Shown: one piece after another, positions 1 to 6,853 of the stretch | Numbering within the stretch: position 1 is the stretch's first letter | Layout: every line of letters starts with the position of its first letter | Assembly (NCBI RefSeq): GCF_000423085.1 | Contig: NZ_AUHH01000010.1 | Span: 1 to 64,000, forward strand | Reading direction: 5' to 3' | DNA from: Granulicoccus phenolivorans DSM 17626 = NBRC 107789 = JCM 15570 | GTDB taxonomy: Bacteria; Actinomycetota; Actinomycetes; Propionibacteriales; Propionibacteriaceae | Length of the DNA: 64,000 bases | Position numbers and translations under genes: made by a program | The notes under the pieces: generated by a model | Databases searched by the model: none | What the model was told of the DNA's origin: nothing | Seen by the model: only the letters and a program-made list of their open reading frames with translations

Positions 1-277
1 CCCGTCGAAGCTCCCGGTTCTCCTGCTCAAGCTCTCGCACCCGCTGCGCCTCCGCAGTGCTGATACCGGGCGTGACGCCGTCGTCGATGTCGGCCTGCTT
101 GACCCACATCCGCACGGACTCGACCCCGTATCCGAGCTGCGTCGCGACCCGCTGCACGGTCCCTTGCGTGAAGCCCAGCTCGGCGCGCAGCGCCCTCACC
201 ATCCGCACCGCGGCGGCCTTCTCCTCGCTCGAGTAGCGACGCGTCGTCGGCTTCCCCGACGCCAGTTCCTTCGGCAT
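1..277 (-). CDS. IS3-family transposase OrfA (partial)
   Basis: About 92 residues are visible, starting MPKELASGKPTTRRYSSEEK and reading ...AAAVRMVRALRAELG...TVQRVATQLGYGVESVRMWVKQADID. This is the HTH_Tnp_1 (IS3 OrfA) domain that binds the terminal repeats. The chain continues into a leucine-rich, coiled-coil-like segment (ELEQENRELRR) that in this family mediates multimerisation, and then runs off the window. OrfB, normally made by programmed -1 frameshifting, is not visible. The ATG at 277 is the first start inside the element end at 331. Confidence 0.8.
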   Translation of the reverse strand, partial: MPKELASGKPTTRRYSSEEKAAAVRMVRALRAELGFTQGTVQRVATQLGYGVESVRMWVKQADIDDGVTPGISTAEAQRVRELEQENRELRR

Positions 278-331
278 AACTCCATCCTCGTTTCCAAGGT
301 CAGGAGCCTCCAACAATCTCAGGGCGCTTCA
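1..331 (-). mobile_element. IS3-family insertion sequence, one end only
   Basis: Partial element entering from the left edge. The minus strand from position 331 begins TGAAGCGCCC; actinobacterial IS3-family terminal repeats commonly start TGAA(C/G)CGCCC. The OrfA start codon follows 54 bases inside this end, a usual distance. The rest of the element, including OrfB with the DDE domain and the other terminal repeat, lies outside the window, so neither the full length nor the target duplication can be checked. The exact terminus is inferred from the repeat-like sequence. Confidence 0.7.
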
Positions 332-624
332 ATCGCCTCTGCGTGTCAGGGTTGGGTGAGTCCACCGGTTCATAACAGTCCGCCTGCGGGGCGAGTTGAA
401 GGATCAGACAGTCCGATGAGTTCGAGTCCCTTTGCCGCGGTCGCCGCGGCACCGCTCGAGGATTCCGCAAACCTCACCCACGACATCGCCCGCTGCTTCC
501 TCGACGCCGGCGGCTCAGCCCCTGATCCACTCCCTTTATGAAGAGCCGGTAAGACCTGGCTCGCCCGGCCTGACTGGCCTTGGGAACCGTGGTGGCGGGC
601 CAGGAGCCGTCTGGCCGAGTACAT
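332..624. other. Intergenic stretch between IS end and recombinase module
   Basis: About 290 bases between the inferred IS terminus and the stop codon of the zinc-ribbon recombinase-like gene. Short ORFs exist in several frames but none has a recognisable domain or a convincing ribosome-binding site. I see no clear terminator or repeat. It may contain flanking DNA of the recombinase module. Confidence 0.5.
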
Positions 625-2094
625 CTAGCGGGTGCCCGTGTCGTCGCGAACTGCCGCAATGTAGGCGGCGTATGCCGTTGCCGAGTCGATGGCGTGGCGC
701 TCGATGGTGGCGGGGGAGTAGCCGAGGGCTTCGGCGATGATCGCGACGGGTGCGAGCTTCGTAAGCTCGTGCAGGGTGCCGAGTCGTGCCGCCCGGGTGC
801 TGAAGACGCCCTTGAGTCGGTTCCGTAAGTGGCCGGGGTCGACGTGGCGGCCGGGGGAGTAGCCACGGAACACCCAGTTGCTGTTGGGGTGAGACGCTGT
901 CAAGTCGTTGCCCGGGTTAGCAGCGAGTTCGCGCCAGGGCTGGTCGAGTGGATCGGGGAGCGCGATGTCGATCTTGCCGACGCGGACGGTGACGATCTCG
1001 TCGCTTACCTTCACGTCGTCCCAGGTCAACGTGACGACGTCTTCGATCTGCTGGCCGAAGACGAGGACGAGGATGGCTGCAGCACGATCCCGGCGTGTGA
1101 TCTCTTTCGTGTGGACGACGCGTTGGACCGCATGGTCTTGATCCAGGGCGCTCATCCGGGGACTGGTGCCGCGGCGGTGACGCCGGACCTTCAGCTCGGG
1201 GTGGACGAGTCGCGCCTTGATGGCCCATGCGAGGAAGCGGTCGCTGAGGAGTCGGGTTGTGGTTCCGTCGTTGATCCAGGCGTCGAGGTGCTCCTGTTCG
1301 AGTTCACCCAGTTCGATGCCGTGGTCGGTGAGCCAGTTGACGAGTTCGATCGCGACCGTGACCGTTTGCTTGCTCCGTAGGAACGTGCCCTGCGACACGT
1401 TGTCCATCTGGTTCATCCGGCGCAGGTGGTGCCACCGGATGTAGCGCCGAAGCACGTCGCGGTTCTCTGGGTCTCTGACGCGTTCGAGCGCCTCCTTTGC
1501 CCACTCCTCGTAGCGGGCACGGTAGATGTCGCGTCGGGGGAGCGCGCCGTGCTCGACGAGGAGCCCTCGGACGAAGTCGCGTGTGTGCGACTTCGGCAAC
1601 GCGTCGAACGCCTCGTGGGTGATGAGCGGCGCGATCGCCAGGTTCTGGAGGAACTCGGTGACGTGCTTCTGCCGGATCCATGTCAGGCCGCTGTTCGAGC
1701 GCTTCATCGCCTTGAGCGCCGTCGCCATCGAAAGGAGCTCGTCGGCCATCACACCGGTTGTCGGGTTGGTCAGGAGACGATCGACGGTGACGCCGAGGAC
1801 GCAACCCCAACAGCGCCCGCCGTCGTAGAGCTCGGCCTCCGCGCCGCAGCTGCGACAGTCGATGTTGAGCCTGACGCCCGAGCATTGCCGACAGGCAGGC
1901 TGCTCGTCGACGATGCCGGGAAGGACGCCCTCGTGGCCGCAGGCGCATCGACCTCGAGTGCGCTTAGCCTGCTGGTAGCAGTAGGTGCAGACGCCTCCGT
2001 CAGGCCAGCGCGCCACGGTCTCGTGGTGCTGCCCGCAGCGGCCGCAGGGCTCGGGCCAACGCGCCGGATCCTCGGCCTTGCGGGGTCGAGCCAC
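625..2094 (-). CDS. Zinc-ribbon recombinase-like protein (489 aa)
   Basis: The N-terminal ~110 residues carry serial CxxC pairs (CGRCGQHH, CTYC, CACG, CRQC, CRSCG, CWGC), suggesting two or three zinc ribbons. The rest looks like a divergent tyrosine-recombinase scaffold: an alpha-helical core-binding part, then RDRAAAILVLVFGQQIEDVV and a C-terminal segment (LAPVAIIAEALGYSPATIER) of a type seen in actinobacterial proteins annotated as XerD-like recombinases. The canonical Arg...HxxR...Tyr set is not evident, so it is probably an accessory rather than catalytic subunit. The GTG start at 2094 follows the HTH stop at 2097-2099 directly; a longer frame upstream overlaps the HTH gene and is unlikely. 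It is the last gene of the module. Confidence 0.6.
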   Translation of the reverse strand: MARPRKAEDPARWPEPCGRCGQHHETVARWPDGGVCTYCYQQAKRTRGRCACGHEGVLPGIVDEQPACRQCSGVRLNIDCRSCGAEAELYDGGRCWGCVLGVTVDRLLTNPTTGVMADELLSMATALKAMKRSNSGLTWIRQKHVTEFLQNLAIAPLITHEAFDALPKSHTRDFVRGLLVEHGALPRRDIYRARYEEWAKEALERVRDPENRDVLRRYIRWHHLRRMNQMDNVSQGTFLRSKQTVTVAIELVNWLTDHGIELGELEQEHLDAWINDGTTTRLLSDRFLAWAIKARLVHPELKVRRHRRGTSPRMSALDQDHAVQRVVHTKEITRRDRAAAILVLVFGQQIEDVVTLTWDDVKVSDEIVTVRVGKIDIALPDPLDQPWRELAANPGNDLTASHPNSNWVFRGYSPGRHVDPGHLRNRLKGVFSTRAARLGTLHELTKLAPVAIIAEALGYSPATIERHAIDSATAYAAYIAAVRDDTGTR

Positions 2095-2096
2095 GG

Positions 2097-2450
2097 CTAC
2101 TCGTCTTCGTCGTCGGCGACGAGCCGGACGCGGTAGGCGATCGGGTCTCCGGACTTCACTCCCAGGTCTTCGCTGCGCTTGGGCGCATTGGCCGTCGCCG
2201 CGGCGCGTAGTTCCACGACGATCTCGAAGAGATCGTTGGGCTCGCAGTCCAAGATGTCGCACAGGGCCGCGAACGTACGGGCAGGAATCCGTTCGGGCGT
2301 GCCGGTCACGAGCCGATAGACCTGGCTCTCGGACAGGTTGATGCCTCGCGACTTCAAGAGCGGCATCAGTTCGGTGGTCTTCCAAAGGTTCCGCTGCGCC
2401 ATGACGGTGCGCAGGTTCCAGCGGAAGCCAATGCGTCGCTGCTCAGCCAT
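2097..2450 (-). CDS. XRE/Cro-type helix-turn-helix protein (117 aa)
   Basis: Residues ~5-70 form a Cro/C1-type HTH domain: NLRTVMAQRNLWKTTELMPLL, then the recognition-helix region GINLSESQVYRLVTG and a tail reading CDILDCEPNDLFEIV, typical of HTH_26/XRE regulators. The acidic, charged C-terminus has no known domain. The ATG at 2450 was chosen because the HTH begins at once after it; an upstream in-frame start would only add unstructured sequence. It lies between the small ORF and the zinc-ribbon recombinase gene. It probably autoregulates the module, perhaps through the palindromes upstream of the recombinase, but it could instead be an excision/directionality factor. Confidence 0.8.
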   Translation of the reverse strand: MAEQRRIGFRWNLRTVMAQRNLWKTTELMPLLKSRGINLSESQVYRLVTGTPERIPARTFAALCDILDCEPNDLFEIVVELRAAATANAPKRSEDLGVKSGDPIAYRVRLVADDEDE

Positions 2451-2586
2451 CAGTGTCCTCCGCTCGATCACCGTCGGACTCACGGGGAAGCCCGACGTAC
2501 CTCTGCGTCGTCGACGGCCAGACGTGGCCTACTTGCTTGTGGGTGATTTCACGGCTGGCAGTGTCCAGGGGAGTGTGCTTACTCAT
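2443..2586 (-). CDS. 47-aa ORF with a recombinase-like tyrosine box
   Basis: Starts ATG at 2586, overlapping the end of the tyrosine recombinase gene by 8 bases, and ends inside the start of the HTH gene, so it is translationally nested. The residues THKQVGHVWPSTTQRYV match the end of a phage-type integrase (GHxxxxTTxxY), which is the box holding the last catalytic His and the nucleophilic Tyr. The complete recombinase next door has its own copy (QVGHSYASTTSLYT). It is either a remnant of a second integrase or a coupled small protein. No independent RBS stands out. Confidence 0.45.
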   Translation of the reverse strand: MSKHTPLDTASREITHKQVGHVWPSTTQRYVGLPRESDGDRAEDTDG

Positions 2587-3706
2587 CGCCGTTCTCCTCT
2601 CGCTTGCCGATCCGGCGGGCGATCATCTTCTGAACGGTCTTCTGCTTGAAGTCGGCCGACACCGATGTGTACAGGCTGGTGGTCGATGCGTACGAATGGC
2701 CAACCTGGGTCTGAACGAAGGCCGGGTCGTAGCCAGCTTCGATCAGGTGCGTGACGTAGGAGTGCCGCAGACAGTGAAGGCCGAGTTCCGCCGGAAGACC
2801 TGCTGCGTCTCGCGCCGCGGTAAAGGCGTCGCCAAGTCCACCTACCGTCACTCGATCGCCGCGCTCGCTGGGCCACAGCGCAGAGGATCGATCGGCAGTC
2901 GCGAGGCGATCCCGGCCGCCAGGGGACGTCCACATCTGCATCATCCCGACTGACCAGTCGAACTTGGGAACCGTCAGGACAGTGCGGCGGCGCGGACCTG
3001 AACCGGCGGTGCCTTTGGCCCAGCGAACCGTTAGGGCGCCGAACATGCCGTAGTCGGGGACATGCGGGTTGGGGCCGAAGTCGTGCAGGTCGAGCATCGC
3101 CAGTTCGCGTCGGCGCAGACCGTAGGCGTAGCAGAGCTTGAAGGCGATCGAGTCGCGGAAGAGTGTCACCCAGCGCTTGCTACCTGCCGCGCGAGATGCG
3201 TCGACCTCGTCGTCGAGGAAGTTGAAGAGCTTCTCCAACTCGCTGCGCGTGAAAGAGCGGCGGGCCGGCGGAACCGCATCGTCCGTGGTGTGTTTCGGAG
3301 CGTTCCAGTCGAAGCAGATCTGCGCCGGAACGTCGCCGAACGTGCGGTCGCAGAACTCAGCCCAGCCGTACGCCGGGTTCGTCAGGAACGAGCAGAACAT
3401 CGCCACCGCATTGCTGTCTGAACGGAGTGTGGTCAGACTGATCGGCTTCTCACCCGACCGGCGCTCGCCCATGTAGTCGTCGATGTCGACGGGCTGCCAG
3501 GTCCACGGGAACTTGCCCGAGTACGCCTGGAATCGCCGGACGACGCCGCACCTGGCCTTGATCGTGTCGACTTGCAGGCCCCGAGCCAACATCTGCGCGC
3601 TCCAGCGATCCAGCATGGCCTCGAAGACGCGCTCGTCGGCGCGGAACAGTCCAACGGCGTCGTCGCTGAGGAACCCCGGCACGAAACCCGGAACCGACTG
3701 ATCCAT
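2579..3706 (-). CDS. Tyrosine recombinase / site-specific integrase (375 aa)
   Basis: Phage-integrase family. The N-terminal ~110 residues form a SAM-like core-binding domain (RWSAQMLARGLQVDTIKARCG...). The catalytic domain has the first Arg in CYAYGLRRRELAML, the HxxR box in LHCLRHSYVTHL, and the final His and Tyr in VGHSYASTTSLYTSV. All key residues are therefore present and it is probably active. The ATG at 3706 gives a normal-length protein starting MDQSVPGF; the upstream extension of the frame is low-complexity and not expected. It is the first gene of a minus-strand module of four overlapping or abutting ORFs and probably moves the module itself. Confidence 0.9.
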   Translation of the reverse strand: MDQSVPGFVPGFLSDDAVGLFRADERVFEAMLDRWSAQMLARGLQVDTIKARCGVVRRFQAYSGKFPWTWQPVDIDDYMGERRSGEKPISLTTLRSDSNAVAMFCSFLTNPAYGWAEFCDRTFGDVPAQICFDWNAPKHTTDDAVPPARRSFTRSELEKLFNFLDDEVDASRAAGSKRWVTLFRDSIAFKLCYAYGLRRRELAMLDLHDFGPNPHVPDYGMFGALTVRWAKGTAGSGPRRRTVLTVPKFDWSVGMMQMWTSPGGRDRLATADRSSALWPSERGDRVTVGGLGDAFTAARDAAGLPAELGLHCLRHSYVTHLIEAGYDPAFVQTQVGHSYASTTSLYTSVSADFKQKTVQKMIARRIGKREENGDE

Positions 3707-3730
3707 CGCCACCTCACAACAGCGGAAACA

Positions 3731-3744
3731 TGCATTAGATGCAA
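3731..3744. promoter_or_regulatory. Palindromic box TGCATTAGATGCAA upstream of recombinase
   Basis: The sequence TGCA-ttaga-TGCA lies just upstream of the recombinase start codon. Almost the same box (TGCACTAGATGCAA) recurs at 3864-3877. Two copies before a gene set that encodes an HTH protein and recombinases suggest an operator or recombinase arm site. This is inference from position and repetition only. Confidence 0.5.
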
Positions 3745-3854
3745 GTAACCTACGCTGACCTGCTGCGATACGCCAGCAGCGCGTCGACAGCGGGGCGTCG
3801 CCTCCAGCGCTATTTGCCCGCTGACCTGCAGGAACTGGGAAATCGTCACCACGC

Positions 3855-3882
3855 GGGAGTTCTTGCACTAGATGCAACTCCC
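3855..3882. promoter_or_regulatory. 28-bp inverted repeat, second TGCA-box
   Basis: Outer arms GGGAGTT/AACTCCC enclose inner arms TTGCA/TGCAA around CTAGA. The inner part repeats the box at 3731-3744. It may be an operator for the XRE protein or a recombinase crossover/arm-binding site. The rest of 3707-4098 (about 390 bases) shows no gene I can support. Confidence 0.5.
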
Positions 3883-4098
3883 GATGGTTCTTGTCCGATA
3901 AGCAACATTATGTCATTTAGAGTGGATAGGGCCCCTCCCCGCACTCCCTGTCCTGGATCCCAGCGGCGTCGCCGTCATCCAGCGTCACTGTGGGTTACCC
4001 AGCTTCTGGGCGCCCCGAAGCTGCCTCGCCCAGGCAGACGCTGGATGACCGGACTGCCGCTGACCAGAGGGGCGGAGCCGGTGCGGACGTCGCGGCCC

Positions 4099-4590
4099 TC
4101 AGCTGGGTGCCGACGTCGGCTTCGCCGAACGCGCTGCTTCACCCAGCCGGCGCAGATCCTCGATCAGCGCCAGGGCCCGATCTCGGTGCGACGGCGTGGT
4201 CACGGCGTACACCCGATCCCACACCGGGGGCAATCGCAGCACGTCGTACGACTGCGTGATCCGCGTCCCTCCGGGCGCCTCCGCCAACTCGATCTGCCAG
4301 CGCGTACTGTCCGGCAGCAGCACCGTGGGCAGGGTCCGCCAGGCCAGCAGCCGCGGCCGATCCACTTCGACGAACTCACAGGTGCGACTCCAGCGCAGCT
4401 GACCGGCGCGGTTTGCCCCCTTGAAGCGAGTCCCCACCGCCGCCCGCTCGGCCCCGTCGAGCCATTGCCCGGAACGACACTCACCGCTCCACTCGTCGAT
4501 GCGCGTGACATCCGAGATCACTGCCCACACTTCTTCGGGTGAGGCCGGTACGACGACCTCTACGCGGGCCTGCTTCTGAATCTGAGCCAT
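4099..4590 (-). CDS. SRPBCC (polyketide cyclase/START-like) family protein (163 aa)
   Basis: Starts with an N-terminal strand VEVVVPASPEEVWAVISDVTRIDEW, the signature of the Polyketide_cyc2/START-like fold, followed by the usual strands (GTRFKGANRAGQ..., RLLAWRTLPTVLL, GGTRITQSYDVL) and a long C-terminal helix (RDRALALIEDLRRLGEAA). The family forms hydrophobic ligand-binding cups; the ligand is unknown here. Length is normal. It is a single gene, 94 bases downstream of the membrane-protein gene and in the same direction. No catalytic residue can be assigned. Confidence 0.85.
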   Translation of the reverse strand: MAQIQKQARVEVVVPASPEEVWAVISDVTRIDEWSGECRSGQWLDGAERAAVGTRFKGANRAGQLRWSRTCEFVEVDRPRLLAWRTLPTVLLPDSTRWQIELAEAPGGTRITQSYDVLRLPPVWDRVYAVTTPSHRDRALALIEDLRRLGEAARSAKPTSAPS

Positions 4591-4684
4591 GTGGTCCCCC
4601 GACCCCGTGGGACGAGTGACGCCTCATCCCCGATCAGTCTACGGTCGCCCTCCGGGGCCATCATCGGAGCAGGTGCCCCCAATT

Positions 4685-5362
4685 TCAGGGGGTTTCGACC
4701 TGTTTGATCGGCTGGGTCCAACGCGCCAGGAACGTGAAGCGCCGGGAGAAGAACCGGACCAGGATCCCCACCAGGAACGCGCTGATCACGGTGCCTTCCC
4801 GTACGCCCTCCAGGCGACCCATCAGCAGCAGCGACGAGATGGCGGCCAGCGCCACCAACGTCCAGTCGAAGATCACCTTGACCTTCCCGAACTCCGCCCC
4901 GGTGACATGGCACAGCGCGATCACCGCACCTTCACCGGGAAGGTTGAGCACCTTCGGGGTGACCTGCATCCAGACCCCGACCGCGAGGACGAGCGTACCG
5001 GCCACCGACACCAACAGTTGGGCCCAGTACGCGTGCACCTCGATCCCCCGGGTCAGCCAGATCGACAGGTCGCACAGGCCGCCGAACAGGAACCCCGCCG
5101 GCAACTGCCACAGCTGGAACCGCGGATAGTCCCGGCGCAGCAGCAGGATCTGCAGGATGATCAGCAGGACATTGATGATCACCGTCGTGGTGCCGAGGCT
5201 GAGCGGGAACGCGGTCGAGAACACCACCGGCAACGACGAGATCGGGGTCGTGCCGATCCCGGCGCGTACGGTGAGGGCCACCCCCAGCGACATCAGGAAG
5301 ATCCCGACCACGAAGAAGCCGTACCGCACCAGATAATTCCGCACACGCGATTGCGTGTCCAT
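4685..5362 (-). CDS. YczE/YitT-like integral membrane protein (225 aa)
   Basis: Five or six hydrophobic segments: FFVVGIFLMSLGVALTVRAG, TTTVIINVLLIILQILLL, LLVSVAGTLVLAVGVWM, TLVALAAISSLLLMG and VISAFLVGILVRFF among them. The N-terminal motif GVALTVRAGIGTTPISSLP is characteristic of the YczE/YyaS/YitT-type family (DUF6198 group), whose function is not established. Starts at ATG 5362 with an RBS-like GGAGG upstream. No operon partner is obvious; the SRPBCC gene follows on the same strand. Confidence 0.8.
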   Translation of the reverse strand: MDTQSRVRNYLVRYGFFVVGIFLMSLGVALTVRAGIGTTPISSLPVVFSTAFPLSLGTTTVIINVLLIILQILLLRRDYPRFQLWQLPAGFLFGGLCDLSIWLTRGIEVHAYWAQLLVSVAGTLVLAVGVWMQVTPKVLNLPGEGAVIALCHVTGAEFGKVKVIFDWTLVALAAISSLLLMGRLEGVREGTVISAFLVGILVRFFSRRFTFLARWTQPIKQVETP

Positions 5363-5473
5363 GTGGCCTCCTGTCCGGTCCCCCGACCGGAGACCCGGTC
5401 AGCCTACGATGCCGACCGCCGCGGAACCGAAGCGAAATGATCCACTGGGCGGAACAATCCGCGGCCCACCGAC

Positions 5474-6772
5474 ATGAGCAGTGCCACCGACCGCGGCGAA
5501 CTCGCCTCTAGACTGCGTGGCATGCCGTGGAATGCGAAGACGCGCGATGAGATCCTGCGAACCGTGGGCCGGGGTGCGCTCTGGGTGGCCGGCGCTCAGG
5601 TGGCCGTGGCTGCCGGGGTCACCGCGGTGGACCGGATGCGGGTCCATCGCCAGCCCCCCTCCGGCGACTTCCCGCGATTGCCGTCCTATGACATCGCCGC
5701 GGCCAGCGGGAACGAGCTCACCGTGTTCACCGACGGCGACACGCTCTACCAACGCATGCTCGAGGACATCCGCGCCGCCAAGCACTCGATCTGGTTCGAG
5801 TCGTTCATCTGGAAGAGTGACCAGGCCGGCGAGGACTTCAAGCGCGAGCTCACCGCCGCGGCCAAGCGTGGCGTTCAGGTGCTCGCCATCTATGACAAGT
5901 TCGCCAATCTGGTCGTGCCGCCCGCTTTCAAGCGCTTCGATCCCGACATCCACGTCCTCGCCTTCCCGCTGCTGCAGCCCGGCAATCCCCTGTCGCTGCG
6001 CACCTGGGCGCGCGACCACCGCAAGATCCTGGTGGTCGATGAGGAGGTGGGCTACGTCGGTGGGTACAACATCGGGCAGCGGTACGCCGACACCTGGCGC
6101 GACACCCACCTGCGGGTCGAGGGACCCGGTGTCTGGGAACTGTCCAATGCCTTCACCGATTTCTGGAACAAGCACCGTAAGCGCCGCCACCCGATCCTGC
6201 CCGACCGCGGCGCGAAGAGTTGGGAACCCCGGATGCGGGCGATCCAGAACGAACCCGACATCATGCTGTTCCCGGTCCGGGGCACCTATATCGATGCCAT
6301 CGAGCGTGCCACCGAGTCCATCCGGATCTCCCAGGCGTACTTCCTGCCCGATCACACCGTGGTCTCCGCCCTGTTGCGTGCCGCCGAGCGCGGGGTCGCG
6401 GTGCATGTGCTGATCCCGGAGTACTCCAATCACATCCTGGCCGACTGGGCCGCCCGCGCCGGGATCCATCGGCTGCTCGCCGGGGGCGTACGCATCCACC
6501 TGTTCCGGCACGCGATGATCCACGCCAAGACGATGACCGTGGACGGCCGGTGGTCGACGATCGGGACCACCAACATCGACCGCCTCTCCCTCACCGGGAA
6601 CTACGAGGTCAACATGGAGCTCTACGACGAGCAGTTGGCCGAACACATGACCAAGGTCTTCGCCACCGACCTCACCAACTCCCGGGAACTGACCCTCGAG
6701 GAATGGGAGACCCGGCCCTGGTACAAGCGCGCGGTGGAAACGATCCTGCGACCGCTGGCCCCCTTGCTCTAG
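5474..6772 (+). CDS. Phospholipase D-like / cardiolipin synthase-type protein (432 aa)
   Basis: Two HKD motifs are visible: the first as RDHRKILVVDEEVGYVGG (about residue 178) and the second as MIHAKTMTVDGRWSTIG (about residue 342), each followed by the conserved G-[GT]-x-N-I. A hydrophobic stretch near residues 36-52 (LWVAGAQVAVAAGVTAV) would anchor it to the membrane. This matches bacterial cardiolipin synthases, which condense phosphatidyl groups, though other PLD-family phosphodiesterases cannot be excluded. ATG 5474 gives the longest form; ATG 5522 (MPWNAKTRDE) is an equally plausible start. It precedes the DUF262 gene by 81 bases on the same strand. Confidence 0.85.
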   Translation: MSSATDRGELASRLRGMPWNAKTRDEILRTVGRGALWVAGAQVAVAAGVTAVDRMRVHRQPPSGDFPRLPSYDIAAASGNELTVFTDGDTLYQRMLEDIRAAKHSIWFESFIWKSDQAGEDFKRELTAAAKRGVQVLAIYDKFANLVVPPAFKRFDPDIHVLAFPLLQPGNPLSLRTWARDHRKILVVDEEVGYVGGYNIGQRYADTWRDTHLRVEGPGVWELSNAFTDFWNKHRKRRHPILPDRGAKSWEPRMRAIQNEPDIMLFPVRGTYIDAIERATESIRISQAYFLPDHTVVSALLRAAERGVAVHVLIPEYSNHILADWAARAGIHRLLAGGVRIHLFRHAMIHAKTMTVDGRWSTIGTTNIDRLSLTGNYEVNMELYDEQLAEHMTKVFATDLTNSRELTLEEWETRPWYKRAVETILRPLAPLL

Positions 6773-6853
6773 CGTTCGCGCCACCCGGCGCTGAACACCG
6801 CCGAACCCCGGAGCACCTTCGCGTGACAGACTGGCCCCAACGACGGAGAGGCA

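Noticed and set aside
416-541. Small plus-strand ORF (41 codons) between the IS end and the recombinase module
   Set aside because: No ribosome-binding site, no family, and alternative frames are equally open.
2095-2385. N-terminal extension of the zinc-ribbon recombinase-like protein
   Set aside because: The extra residues overlap the HTH gene in another frame and are Arg-rich junk. The GTG at 2094, directly after the HTH stop, is the better start.
2097-2450. XRE protein as a HipB antitoxin for the HipA-like kinase
   Set aside because: It is 6 kb away, on the other strand, and embedded in a recombinase module.
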